Shown: positions 37,192 to 46,071 of the stretch, in pieces | Numbering within the stretch: position 1 is the first letter of the stretch | How the letters are laid out: the number at the start of each line of letters is the position of its first letter | DNA from: Aestuariispira insulae | Lineage (GTDB): Bacteria > Pseudomonadota > Alphaproteobacteria > UBA8366 > Aestuariispiraceae | DNA: 64,000 bases | Assembly: GCF_003385955.1 (NCBI RefSeq) | Contig: NZ_QRDW01000001.1 | Span: 1,160,613 to 1,224,612 of the forward strand | Direction of reading: 5' to 3' | Made by a program: the position numbers and the translations under genes | The notes under the pieces: model-generated | The model's database searches: none | What the model saw: only the letters and a program-made list of their open reading frames with translations | Told to the model about the DNA's origin: nothing

Positions 37192-38130
37192 TCAGCGTTT
37201 TTTCAGTGCTTCCAGGCTGTCACCCGCGGCCAAAATTTCAATACCGTGGCAGATATCGTCAAAGCTTTTTGCCGCCTTCGCGCTCATGCGCCTGGCCCGC
37301 AGATGGCCATGGATCAGCCCCTGATCCACCTGGGCATGCACCGGCACACCGGCTTCCGCCAGCCGACCGGCATAGAGGACGCAATCATCGCAGAGCGGGT
37401 CCACTTCCGCGGCCATCATGATGGTTGGCGGCACCCCGGAAAAATCCTCTGCCGCCATCGGACAGAATGTCGGATCCTCCAACGGCGGTTCGCCACCCGC
37501 GCGCATTTTGAAATAATAAGCGACATCCGCCGTGCTCAGACCCGGTGCCTCCGACTGGCTGATCATGGATCCCGTTTCAAGATCACTGCCGAGTGAGGGG
37601 TAGATCAAAACCTGACCGAATAGCGCTGTGCCAGTATGGGCCTTCCTGGCCTGAGCAACAGACGCGCAAAGCGTGCCACCGGCGCTGTCCCCGACCAGGA
37701 TGATCGGCTTCCCCAGCGCCACCACATGGTCAAAGGCGGCAAGCGCATCATCAAAAGCTGCTGGATGGGTGAATTCCGGCGAGAGCCGGTAATCCACCGC
37801 GACAATATCCAGGCCCGTTCGATCACAGATCTCATTGCAATGATCATCATGGCTTTCCAAACCACCCAGGACAAAACCGCCGCCATGGAGGAACAGGATC
37901 ACCGCACAGTCATTCGGATCCTCGCGCCGATAGCGGCGCAGCCCGATCTGGCGGCCCGGCAGGGATAGGATCTCATCTTGCGCGCTTACCCGTTTGGGCC
38001 GGGGGGTTGCAAATTCACGGCACAGAGCATCATACCAGCGCCGTTGTTCCGGGATCGAATGATTGACCGCATCCGCCGGGTAAAACGCATCGGTTTTTTC
38101 TATGAAACCCTGAATTTCCTGATCAAGCAT
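37192..38130 (-). CDS. Alpha/beta hydrolase, HSL (hormone-sensitive lipase) family
   Basis: 312 residues. Oxyanion-hole motif HGGGFVLGG and nucleophile elbow GDSAGG are diagnostic of bacterial HSL-type esterases; the acid is probably D in MMAAEVDPLCDD and the histidine H in QGLIHGH. Acts on short-chain esters, cytoplasmic. Divergent from the cyclase gene. Confidence 0.9.
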   Translation of the reverse strand: MLDQEIQGFIEKTDAFYPADAVNHSIPEQRRWYDALCREFATPRPKRVSAQDEILSLPGRQIGLRRYRREDPNDCAVILFLHGGGFVLGGLESHDDHCNEICDRTGLDIVAVDYRLSPEFTHPAAFDDALAAFDHVVALGKPIILVGDSAGGTLCASVAQARKAHTGTALFGQVLIYPSLGSDLETGSMISQSEAPGLSTADVAYYFKMRAGGEPPLEDPTFCPMAAEDFSGVPPTIMMAAEVDPLCDDCVLYAGRLAEAGVPVHAQVDQGLIHGHLRARRMSAKAAKSFDDICHGIEILAAGDSLEALKKR

Positions 38131-38235
38131 TGCCGCTCATCCCGCCATTGACTACACAAACTGTTTAACTGCCTACAATAAAACCGAAAATGCCGCTATG
38201 ATAAAATCCCCGCAGCAAAAAAGTCAGACAGGCCG

Positions 38236-39909
38236 ATGATCTATTCCAACCTGCGCCTCTATAGTGGCCTGATCCTGTTTCTCTTTGTCATCTGCCATCT
38301 GGGCAACCATATGCTTGGGCTGCATTCGGTCGCCGCCATGGATAAGGCCCGCCTGATCTTCCTGGCACCCTGGCAAAATCTGCTGGGCGGTTTCCTTCTG
38401 CTGGCTTCCTTGCTGACCCATGCGGTCCTGGCGCTCCATTCGCTTTACTCCCGGCGCACGCTGAGACTTTCCGGCTGGGAATGGACACAGCTGGCCATGG
38501 GATTATCCATTCCAATCCTGCTGGCGGAACATGTGGTCGCCATGGGGCTGTCCGAACCGCTATACGACACCGAACCCAGCTATTATTGGGTTCTGATGGC
38601 CCTGTGGGTTGCGGCTCCGGGCAAAAGCATACTGCAATTCGCCGCCACATTGGTGGTCTGGACCCATGCCTGCATCGGCCTTCATTATTGGCTGCGCACC
38701 AAGGAAGGCTACGCCAAATGGCGGCGTCTTCTGGGCCTTCTGGCGGTGGCCTATCCAACCCTCTCACTTTCCGGCTATATCGCATCAGGCCTTGAAACCA
38801 GAGAAGCGACCTTGATGCCGGGCTATGTAGAATCCATTCTGGCCGTATCCAAACTCACGCCGGATACCATTGCCGCGCTGACGGATCTCGCCTTTCAAAC
38901 CCGGATGGTTCTGATCGGGGTAATCCTGTTGCCGTTCGTCGCCCGCTTCGCCCGACAGGTGACGGTCAATCTTAAAAGCGCCCCCCGGCTATCCCTGCCG
39001 GACGGGCGGGCCTATCGCATTGAAAACGGCGCTAGCATCCTGGAGGTCCTGCGTGACCATTCGGTCGACCATGCCGCTATTTGCGGTGGCCGTGGCCGCT
39101 GCACCACCTGCCGGATCCGGGTGATCAAAGGCGGGGATAATCTGCCGCCCCCGGACGAGGTGGAAGGCCGGGCGCTAACCCGCATCCATGCATTGGAATC
39201 AGTCCGATTGGCCTGCCAGTTGCGGCCAACCTCCAATCTGACCATCGCGCCCCTGCTGCCGCCCAATGCCAGCGCCCGCGATGGCCGCCGTCCGGGCGGG
39301 TTGGAGGGCCGGGAAACCCGGGTTGCCTGCATGTTTATCGATCTGCGCGGTTCAACTAAGCTGGGCGAAAACAAGCTCCCCTATGATGTGCTTTTCATCC
39401 TGAACCAGTTTTTCGCCGAAATGACATTGGCGATCCAGGAAACCAATGGCCACTATGCCCAGTTCAACGGGGACGGCCTGATGGCGCTCTATGGGCTTGA
39501 GGAAGATAAGGATGACACCCAGGTGAAAGTGGCGATCCGCAATGCGGTTCGTGGCGCAAAACGCATGCTGGAGCGCCTGGAAGGATTGAACCAACAATTA
39601 TCGAGCGAATTGCCCGAGCCATTGAAAATGGGCATCGGCATTCATTTCGGTGAAGCCATCGTCGGCCCCATGGGCCCACCCAACAACCAGCTTTTGACCG
39701 CCATTGGCGACAATATCAACCTGACTGCAAGGTTGGAGAGCCTGACCAAGGAATATGGGGTGCCTTTCATCCTCTCCGACAAGGCAGCCCAGGCGGGCGG
39801 GATCAACGTTTCGGAAGGGGATCAGCATGAAGTCGTGGTGCGGGGCAAGACCCAGCCCGTCCAGTTCCATGCCCTCAATACCGCACCTGAAATTGGCCCC
39901 AATAGTTGA
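38236..39909 (+). CDS. Membrane adenylate/guanylate cyclase with 2Fe-2S ferredoxin domain
   Basis: 557 residues, three parts. Residues 1-240 form about six helices carrying many histidines (H21, H25, H30, H62, H68, H99, H144, H150), reminiscent of haem-b binding cytochrome subunits. Residues 245-345 are a plant-type 2Fe-2S ferredoxin domain with C283, C289, C292 and C327. Residues 360-555 are a class III nucleotidyl cyclase with metal aspartates D369 (FIDLRGST) and D413 (NGDG), and DNINLTARLESL. Cyclases with a ferredoxin domain are known in rhizobia and relatives. I infer a redox sensor making cAMP. Apparently monocistronic, divergent from the HSL esterase. Confidence 0.85.
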   Translation: MIYSNLRLYSGLILFLFVICHLGNHMLGLHSVAAMDKARLIFLAPWQNLLGGFLLLASLLTHAVLALHSLYSRRTLRLSGWEWTQLAMGLSIPILLAEHVVAMGLSEPLYDTEPSYYWVLMALWVAAPGKSILQFAATLVVWTHACIGLHYWLRTKEGYAKWRRLLGLLAVAYPTLSLSGYIASGLETREATLMPGYVESILAVSKLTPDTIAALTDLAFQTRMVLIGVILLPFVARFARQVTVNLKSAPRLSLPDGRAYRIENGASILEVLRDHSVDHAAICGGRGRCTTCRIRVIKGGDNLPPPDEVEGRALTRIHALESVRLACQLRPTSNLTIAPLLPPNASARDGRRPGGLEGRETRVACMFIDLRGSTKLGENKLPYDVLFILNQFFAEMTLAIQETNGHYAQFNGDGLMALYGLEEDKDDTQVKVAIRNAVRGAKRMLERLEGLNQQLSSELPEPLKMGIGIHFGEAIVGPMGPPNNQLLTAIGDNINLTARLESLTKEYGVPFILSDKAAQAGGINVSEGDQHEVVVRGKTQPVQFHALNTAPEIGPNS

Positions 39910-39986
39910 TTGGAATTGGATCTGGCTTTCAGGGCCAATTTTACTGATCTTCCGCTGTGTATCCCTTGACAGTGAAGAGTATTCTT

Positions 39987-40682
39987 ATGGCCTATGAGAC
40001 AAATGAATTGGGACAACCCCTGGATGCACCGGTGCCCGGCTGGAAAGCCTGTCCCCGCCCCACAGATGAAGCCTTTGAAGGTAGCTGGTGTCGGTTGGAG
40101 CCCCTGCGCCCGGATCATGCGACCGGTCTTTTTCAGGCAAATGCCAGTGATGAAGACGGAGCGATCTGGACCTATCTACCCTATGGTCCTTTTGAGAGCG
40201 AGGCCGCCTATGCCGATTGGATTGCCTCCGTCAGTGGCGGCACAGATCCTTTCTTTTATGCCATCATTGATCTCGGCACTGGAAAAGTGACTGGTGTGGC
40301 CAGCTATCTTCGGATCAATCCCGCCATGGGATCCATTGAGGTGGGCCACATCAATTACAGCCCGCTGATGCAGAAAACCCCGGCCGGGACCGAGGCTATG
40401 TATCTGATGATGCGCCAGGCCTTTTCCCTGGGTTATCGCCGCTATGAATGGAAATGCAACGCGCTGAATGAAAAATCCTGCAAGGCCGCACGCCGCCTGG
40501 GCTTCACCCCGGAGGGGATCCACCGCCAGGCAGGCATTTATAAGGGTCGCAACCGGGACACCGCCTGGTTCTCAATCCTGGACAGCGAATGGCCCGCGAT
40601 CCAAGCCGAAATGGAACGGTGGCTGCGGTCCGATAATTTCGATGCAACCGGTGCTCAGAAAAGCAGGCTCAATTGCCCTTGA
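39987..40682 (+). CDS. GNAT acetyltransferase, RimJ/RimL type
   Basis: 231 residues from ATG 39987 (GAAGAG upstream). Acetyl-CoA-dependent N-acetyltransferase fold: substrate strand CRLEPLRPDH, core VGHINYSP and the cofactor-loop region ALNEKSCKAARRLGFTPEG. Best match is the ribosomal-protein-type subfamily (Acetyltransf_3) with a DUF-like long N-terminus. Substrate unknown. The 3' end overlaps the convergent agmatinase-type gene by 14 bases. Confidence 0.87.
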   Translation: MAYETNELGQPLDAPVPGWKACPRPTDEAFEGSWCRLEPLRPDHATGLFQANASDEDGAIWTYLPYGPFESEAAYADWIASVSGGTDPFFYAIIDLGTGKVTGVASYLRINPAMGSIEVGHINYSPLMQKTPAGTEAMYLMMRQAFSLGYRRYEWKCNALNEKSCKAARRLGFTPEGIHRQAGIYKGRNRDTAWFSILDSEWPAIQAEMERWLRSDNFDATGAQKSRLNCP

Positions 40683-41658
40683 CCCGCCCCCGCGTGGCCA
40701 TGCTGTCCGCCAGCAGGCAGAGAATTTCAAACATCATGGTCACGCCAACCAGGGCGGTCGCCCCGCTGGGATCGAAGGGCGGGGAAACTTCCACCACATC
40801 GGCGCCGACCAGATCCAGCCCCTGCAGCCCGCGCAGGATGCGCTGCGCGTCATGGGTGGTGAGCCCGCCGATCTCCGGCGTGCCCGTACCCGGCGCATAG
40901 ACCGGATCCAGGGCATCTACATCAAAACTGATATAGGTCGGGCCATCGCCGACCACGCGCCTGGCCTCGGCGATGATGGCCTCGGGGCCGAGGTCAAAAC
41001 ATTCTTCAATTTCCATCACCCGGATGCCCTGCTCCAGCCCCCAATCCTTGTCTTCGGGCGTATAGAGTGACCCGCGAATACCGATCTGGATCGTGCGGTT
41101 GGGATCCAGCAACCCTTCTTCAATCGCCCGCCGGAACGGTGTGCCATGGGTATATTGGCTGTCCCCGAAATATCGGTCCCAAGTATCGGTATGGGCATCA
41201 AAATGCACCATGCCCAATGGCGTGCCGTCATAAATGCCGCGCATCACCGGCAGGGAGATCAGATGATCCCCCCCTGCGGTAAGCGGGGTGATGCCCGACG
41301 CCTTCACCGATTTATAGAAATTCTCCACCCGCTCAATCGTGTCCATGATCTCGATTGGATTGACCGGACTGTCGCCTAGATCCGCACAGCGAACCAGGTC
41401 AAAAGGTTTGATGCCGCTGACATGATGCACATTACGCATCATGGTGGAGAGATCCCTCATCTGGCGCGGCCCGTGGCGCGCGCCCGGACGGTTGGTGGTG
41501 CCGCCATCCCAGGGCACGCCGATTATGCCCACATCCACATGGTCCCTGGCCAGGGCGTCGGTCGGTTTCACATGGGTCAACCGCATGAAGGTCGGGATAC
41601 CAGCAAAGCGCGGTAAATCCATGCCCGATTGTGGTTTGAAAACTGGAATATCCGTCAT
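40669..41658 (-). CDS. Agmatinase/arginase family ureohydrolase
   Basis: 329 residues. The binuclear manganese site is complete: H in GGDHLISLP, HFDAHTD, and SFDVDALDP. GVPWDGGTTNRPGARHGP at the N-terminus is typical of agmatinase and guanidinobutyrase. It would release urea from agmatine or a similar guanidino compound. No putrescine pathway genes adjoin. Overlaps the GNAT gene tail to tail. Confidence 0.9.
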   Translation of the reverse strand: MTDIPVFKPQSGMDLPRFAGIPTFMRLTHVKPTDALARDHVDVGIIGVPWDGGTTNRPGARHGPRQMRDLSTMMRNVHHVSGIKPFDLVRCADLGDSPVNPIEIMDTIERVENFYKSVKASGITPLTAGGDHLISLPVMRGIYDGTPLGMVHFDAHTDTWDRYFGDSQYTHGTPFRRAIEEGLLDPNRTIQIGIRGSLYTPEDKDWGLEQGIRVMEIEECFDLGPEAIIAEARRVVGDGPTYISFDVDALDPVYAPGTGTPEIGGLTTHDAQRILRGLQGLDLVGADVVEVSPPFDPSGATALVGVTMMFEILCLLADSMATRGRVKGN

Positions 41659-41785
41659 GCCCTGTCCCGCATCTGTTGTTTTTCATTGCCGGAACTTTGA
41701 CAGTCTTTTTTGCCCCCGTCCATCCCATGCCAGCAACCTTTATCCAGGCCCGTCATATTTGCCTTGGTTTCCCGCAAGAAATTAT

Positions 41786-41800
41786 TTATACAATGTATAA
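41786..41800. promoter_or_regulatory. Perfect palindromic operator over the -10 box of the DHFR-TetR operon
   Basis: TTATACA-A-TGTATAA, 7-bp arms around one base. Its right half contains the TATAAT hexamer (41796-41801), a probable -10 box, 21 bases before the reductase start codon. A 15-bp palindrome on the -10 is the usual binding layout for a TetR repressor, and a TetR-type gene is the second gene of this operon. Confidence 0.65.
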
Positions 41801-41821
41801 TTTTTAGAGAAAGATTGGTTC

Positions 41822-42376
41822 ATGTGCACTGGTTTCGTTTTTATGGCATGCAGCCTGGATGGCTTTGTTGCCCGCCCCGACCACAGTTTGGACTGGCTGA
41901 TGCCGTTTAACAGCGCCCATGAAGATCACGGATATGATGATTTCATCAGCCGGATGGATGGGATCGTCTTGGGCAGGGCAACCTTTGAAAAAGTGCTCGG
42001 TTTTGGTGACTGGCCCTATCGCCTGCCGGTCATGGTGATGAGCGGAAACCTGACAATCGACAGCATTCCGCCGGAATTGCGTGACCGGGTCCAAATTGGC
42101 CGGCAATCCCCGGCCGGGACCATGGCCACCCTTGCGGAAAAAGGCTGGCGGCAGGTTTATGTGGATGGCGGCCGGTTGGTGCGTTCTTTCCTGCGGGACG
42201 GGCTGATCTCAGAGATCACTCTCACCATCGCACCGCTCCTCATCGGATCAGGCCTGCCGCTGTTTGGCCATGATGGCGACGATATCATCCTTGAATTGTT
42301 GGATAGCCGGACGTTCAAATCCGGGCTGGTACAGCACCACTACCGGTTGGATAACGCCAGCCGGAAGGAAGATTGA
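41822..42376 (+). CDS. Dihydrofolate reductase-like (RibD C-terminal domain) protein
   Basis: 184 residues. MACSLDGFVARPDHSLDWL is the N-terminal NADPH-fold signature of the DHFR/RibD_C superfamily; GRATFEKVLGFGDWPY and VDGGRLVRSFL are further core blocks. Such stand-alone proteins are predicted NADPH-dependent reductases with unknown substrate; this is not the housekeeping FolA. One base separates its stop from the TetR-type start, so they form an operon. Confidence 0.88.
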   Translation: MCTGFVFMACSLDGFVARPDHSLDWLMPFNSAHEDHGYDDFISRMDGIVLGRATFEKVLGFGDWPYRLPVMVMSGNLTIDSIPPELRDRVQIGRQSPAGTMATLAEKGWRQVYVDGGRLVRSFLRDGLISEITLTIAPLLIGSGLPLFGHDGDDIILELLDSRTFKSGLVQHHYRLDNASRKED

Positions 42377-42377
42377 T

Positions 42378-42920
42378 ATGGCACGCCCGGAAAAAGGCAG
42401 ATCTGACCTCTCCGCCCGCAAAATCACCGATCTGGCCCTGCGGCAGATCGAGGCAGAGGGACCCCAGGGGATTTCCTTCCGATCCCTCGCAAAGCAGCTG
42501 TCCGTCACACCCATGGCGCTTGCCCATCACATCGGTACCCGTGAAGATCTCCTGAAGGCGATGGTCCTTTCAGTCTTTCATCAGATGGAAGAAATCAATC
42601 CCAACCAGTCCCCATCAGAGAGAATACTGGCCTTGATGTCGGATTATTGCCGCCGGGTTCTCGCCCATCCCAGGCTGGTTCAGATCGTATTTTCCGATCC
42701 TCTGCGTTACTATCCTGGCCCCCTGGAACAGCTGACCGTGCAATTGCAATCCCTCCTCACTTTGGCGGGCAAAGGACAGCTTGTGCGCGATGTGATCGTT
42801 GATTACACCCATGGCTTCGCCCTCTCTGCCGCCGCTGCAAGATCGGCAGGCTTGGCAAACGCCCCCGGCCTTGATCAATACAGGCAGGGCCTGGCCTGGA
42901 TCCTCCAAAGCCCTGCCTGA
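42378..42920 (+). CDS. TetR family transcriptional regulator
   Basis: 180 residues from ATG 42378, preceded by GGAAGGAAG. Helix-turn-helix at about 12-55 (ARKITDLALRQIEAEGPQG, then LAKQLSVTPMALAHHIGTREDLL). The rest is a helical ligand domain. Co-transcribed with the upstream reductase; it probably represses their shared promoter through the palindrome at 41786-41800, with a small-molecule inducer. Confidence 0.92.
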   Translation: MARPEKGRSDLSARKITDLALRQIEAEGPQGISFRSLAKQLSVTPMALAHHIGTREDLLKAMVLSVFHQMEEINPNQSPSERILALMSDYCRRVLAHPRLVQIVFSDPLRYYPGPLEQLTVQLQSLLTLAGKGQLVRDVIVDYTHGFALSAAAARSAGLANAPGLDQYRQGLAWILQSPA

Positions 42921-42927
42921 AACACCG

Positions 42928-43599
42928 TCAAGCCGCCAGGTCCCGCGCGATCAGACCTAACTGGGTGGGTTTGCGTTGTAAAAAAGCCAACAGCAGTTGC
43001 GGATAGTCCTGCCGCACCGCACCGATAACAGATGGGCGCTCAGACAATGCCTTGCGCCAGGCCTGTGTCCGGTCCAGCCCGTCCAGAATGCCATGATCGT
43101 ATAGGCCGTCGATCACGTCGAAATAACGGAAAACCGGCGCAAAGGCCGCATCCACCATCCGGAACGCTGCCCCCGAAAAAAGTGGCCCCTTGATTTCACC
43201 CTCCAGCCTGGTGAATTTCTCCCGCAAGGCCGCCGCTTTTTGATCCAGCAATTGCCCGTTCGCCGCGTTGTAGAGGCTTCCAATATCATTCAGCGTGCTG
43301 GAGGCATATTCCATCCAGCCTCGATGCCGGGCTTTTTCCAGCGGGTTTTCCGGATGCAGGCTGCCCGCCGTCACCTCATCGAGATATTCACAAATGACCG
43401 AGGATTCAAATAAGACCGCCCCCCGATGGCGCAGCAGCGGCACTTTGCCAAGCGGCGATATCTCCTGGAACCAGGCCGGTTTGTCCGACAAATCAATATC
43501 CGTGCGGCGAAAGGCAATAGCTTTTTCCGCCAGCACGATGGCTGAGCGCTGCACATACGGGCAAAGCGGAAAGCTGACCAGTTCAATCTCTTCTTGCAT
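42928..43599 (-). CDS. Glutathione S-transferase family protein
   Basis: 223 residues; the start at 43599 has a strong CAGGAGGAAG site. The thioredoxin-like N-domain carries SFPLCPYVQR with an omega-type catalytic cysteine (C-P-Y-V), then GKVPLL and ESSVICEYL for glutathione binding; the C-domain is helical. The cysteine form suggests thiol transfer or dehalogenation rather than simple conjugation. Divergent from a LysR regulator that probably controls it. Confidence 0.9.
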   Translation of the reverse strand: MQEEIELVSFPLCPYVQRSAIVLAEKAIAFRRTDIDLSDKPAWFQEISPLGKVPLLRHRGAVLFESSVICEYLDEVTAGSLHPENPLEKARHRGWMEYASSTLNDIGSLYNAANGQLLDQKAAALREKFTRLEGEIKGPLFSGAAFRMVDAAFAPVFRYFDVIDGLYDHGILDGLDRTQAWRKALSERPSVIGAVRQDYPQLLLAFLQRKPTQLGLIARDLAA

Positions 43600-43676
43600 C
43601 TCTTCCTCCTGAAAGTTCATGCAGAAGATATATGCTTGCGTGATTACAAATAATATCTGTATATTTTCAACATTGA

Positions 43677-43692
43677 TTTGCACAAATGCAAA
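43677..43692. promoter_or_regulatory. Inverted repeat in the GST-LysR intergenic region
   Basis: TTTGCA-CAAA-TGCAAA, 6-bp arms with a 4-base spacer, ending 10 bases before the LysR-type start codon. Position at the leader of the regulator gene fits autoregulation. Confidence 0.5.
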
Positions 43693-43702
43693 GAATATAC
43701 CC

Positions 43703-44563
43703 ATGTTCCAATCAAAAGATCTGCACCTGGTCAGGACCCTCGCGGAAAGCGGCCGCATGGCGGACGCAGCCGAAAAGCTGGGCCTGCATCATTCCACCAT
43801 CTTTCGACAGCTGCGCGACCTGGAAGAGAGCCTGGGTTATCCGCTTTTCACCAAGGCGGACCAGCGCTATCACCCGACCCCGGCAGCCGAGCAGATCGCC
43901 AGCCTGGCAGACGATATCGATCGGCAGCTGGCAGGGCTGGAACGCAAACTGGCCGGAGCGGAGCTTGCCCCGGAAGGGCGGGTGCGCCTGACCACCACCG
44001 ACAGCCTGTTTTATGACCGGCTCATGCCGCTGCTGGCGGATTTCCACCAGGTCTATCCCCGGATCCAGCTGGAGATCCTGGTGGATTGCCGGGCCATGAT
44101 GCTGAACCGGCGCGAGGCGGATATCGCGCTGCGCCCGACCAACAGCCCGCCGGAAACCCTGGTCGGACGCAGGCTAGGCCTGATCCAGACGGCAATCTAC
44201 GCGGCGGAGCAACGGCTGAAGCGGAATGACTGGATCAACCTGGAAGACCTGCCCTGGATCGGATTTGAGGATTCGCTGGGTCATTTGCGGTCCGCGCGCT
44301 GGCTCAGCCAGACCTGCCCCAACATTGAGCCGGTCATCCGGGTGAACAGTCTGCATGCCGCCTTCCATCTGGCCAGATCGGGTTTGGGGCTGGCGCTGCT
44401 GCCAACCTTTTTGGGCGACCCCTGCAAAGAGCTGGCCCGCCTGGAAAAACCCAATGCCGACTGGAACACGGATCTTTGGCTGCTCACCCATCCGGACCTG
44501 CGCCACAGTCCGCGCATCCGAGCGGTGCTGGATTTCCTGGCAGACCATCTAACGGTTGGTTGA
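43703..44563 (+). CDS. LysR family transcriptional regulator
   Basis: 286 residues from ATG 43703. The N-terminal helix-turn-helix reads LHLVRTLAESGRMADAAEKL then LHHSTIFRQLRDLEESLG; the remainder is the periplasmic-binding-like effector domain (GRVRLTTTDSLFYDRLMPLL). The open frame extends 84 bases upstream into the intergenic region, but the family match begins here. Divergent from the glutathione transferase gene, 103 bases away. Confidence 0.93.
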   Translation: MFQSKDLHLVRTLAESGRMADAAEKLGLHHSTIFRQLRDLEESLGYPLFTKADQRYHPTPAAEQIASLADDIDRQLAGLERKLAGAELAPEGRVRLTTTDSLFYDRLMPLLADFHQVYPRIQLEILVDCRAMMLNRREADIALRPTNSPPETLVGRRLGLIQTAIYAAEQRLKRNDWINLEDLPWIGFEDSLGHLRSARWLSQTCPNIEPVIRVNSLHAAFHLARSGLGLALLPTFLGDPCKELARLEKPNADWNTDLWLLTHPDLRHSPRIRAVLDFLADHLTVG

Positions 44564-44644
44564 ACTGCGTGATTGGCGTTGTGTGATCCGGCCATTTCGG
44601 GAATGGTGGGACAAGTTCCCCCCTAAACCAATCCGGTGTTCTCC

Positions 44645-45304
44645 ATGACCGCTCGCCCGACCCTGCTTTTCGACCTTGATGGCACCTTGATCGACAGCCA
44701 TCCAGACATTTTTAATGCGCTGAATGCGACCTTGAAAAAACATGGCCGGGAACCGGTCGGCGCGGCAGAATCCAAGCAGTTGGTCGGCGATGGCAGCCGC
44801 AAACTGGTTGAGCGCGCGTTCGAGGCGACCGGGGGGCTGGTCGGCGACCTGGATCGCCTGCTGGCGGATTTCCTCGAGATTTATTCGGCCTGTGCAACAG
44901 ATAAGACAGCTCCTTATCCCGGTGTCGTTGGAACATTGGATCGCCTGCTGGCGGACGGCTATGCAATGGCGGTTTGCACCAATAAACCGATCAAACCCAC
45001 CTTACAGATCCTCGATGCAATGGATCTCAGCCGGTATTTCAAGGATGTGGCAGGCGGCGACAGTTTCGCCGTCCGCAAACCCGATCCCGGCCACCTGACC
45101 GGCCTGCTGGACCGTATGGGCAAATCCTCATCCAACGCCATCATGATTGGTGACAGCGAAAATGACATCCTGGCCGGGCAAGCGGCAAATCTGCCCACCA
45201 TCCTGCTCACATTCGGCTATTGCCGGGTGCCTCTGGAAAGCCTGAGTCCCAGCCATCAGCTGGATGATTTCCGCGACATACCAGATGTGCTTGCCCGCTA
45301 TTGA
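44645..45304 (+). CDS. gph: HAD-family phosphoglycolate phosphatase-like hydrolase
   Basis: 219 residues from ATG 44645; a GTG three codons earlier is also possible. HAD motif I FDLDGTLIDS with catalytic aspartates, motif II in VCTNKP, motif III lysine in VRKPDPGH, and motif IV GDSENDILAG are intact. The cap domain fits the Gph subgroup, which clears 2-phosphoglycolate formed in DNA repair. Exact substrate is by family inference. Overlaps the DUF899 gene by 7 bases, tail to tail. Confidence 0.85.
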   Translation: MTARPTLLFDLDGTLIDSHPDIFNALNATLKKHGREPVGAAESKQLVGDGSRKLVERAFEATGGLVGDLDRLLADFLEIYSACATDKTAPYPGVVGTLDRLLADGYAMAVCTNKPIKPTLQILDAMDLSRYFKDVAGGDSFAVRKPDPGHLTGLLDRMGKSSSNAIMIGDSENDILAGQAANLPTILLTFGYCRVPLESLSPSHQLDDFRDIPDVLARY

Positions 45305-46002
45305 TCATAGCGGTCATGATGCCTGAGCCAGCTGGACGGATTTTCCGGATCCTCATCCCGGCCTTTGGGCGTGAGATCCATCAGGTGATAGGCGGTGTTC
45401 AGAATATCCAAACCGCGGGAATAGGTGGAATAGGTGTGATAGAGCCCGCCTTTGCCATCTTTGGCAAAGACACTGGCACCCGGTGCCTGATCCACCGGGA
45501 ATGATGTCTCCCGATAGTTATAATAAACCGGATCGGATTTGTCCGCGCGGTCGGTGAACCCCACCTGATAATCAGCGTTGAACCGGCTGCCCGCGGACGA
45601 GACCCAGGGGAAGGTCCAGCCCATACGCTCTTTAAAAGGCAGGATCTTTTCCATCGGCGCTTCGGATACCACGACAAAAGCGATATCCCGGGCTGCCAGA
45701 TGCACAATCAAACCTTCAAAATGATCGCACCAGAAAGAACAGCCACCACAGCCCGTCTGCCAATCCGGCCCGAACATGAAATGATAAATGATCAGCTGGC
45801 TTTTTCCGTTGAACAATCCGGATAAAGCCTCCGGTCCATTCTCGGTCTCAAAGCGATAATCCTCCTTCACGGCAACCCAGGGCAGCTCCCGGCGCAGGCG
45901 GCTGATCTCATCCCGGTCACGGGTAAGCTGTTTTTCCTTTTCCAGCAAGGCCAGCCTTGCTTTCAGCCATTCCTGTTGTTCGGCAATGACGGGAACAGAC
46001 AT
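45298..46002 (-). CDS. DUF899 family thioredoxin-fold protein
   Basis: 234 residues from the ATG at 46002, which has AAGGAGG 8 bases upstream; the ATG at 46020 precedes that site. Thioredoxin-like core with WQTGCGGCSFWCD, which carries three cysteines at the position of the active site, after the DUF899 leader (LPWVAVKEDYRFET). Function of the family is unknown. Two identical-arm palindromes flank its promoter region. Confidence 0.85.
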   Translation of the reverse strand: MSVPVIAEQQEWLKARLALLEKEKQLTRDRDEISRLRRELPWVAVKEDYRFETENGPEALSGLFNGKSQLIIYHFMFGPDWQTGCGGCSFWCDHFEGLIVHLAARDIAFVVVSEAPMEKILPFKERMGWTFPWVSSAGSRFNADYQVGFTDRADKSDPVYYNYRETSFPVDQAPGASVFAKDGKGGLYHTYSTYSRGLDILNTAYHLMDLTPKGRDEDPENPSSWLRHHDRYDQ

Positions 46003-46022
46003 AACATCACCCTCCTTCATTT

Positions 46023-46042
46023 ATTTAACACAAGCGTTAAAT
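46023..46042. promoter_or_regulatory. Palindromic operator copy 1 upstream of DUF899 gene
   Basis: ATTTAAC-ACAAGC-GTTAAAT, perfect 7-bp arms with a 6-base spacer, 21 bases before the start codon. Confidence 0.7.
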
Positions 46043-46071
46043 AATCTAGGAATAATGTTCGTGTCAATTTA

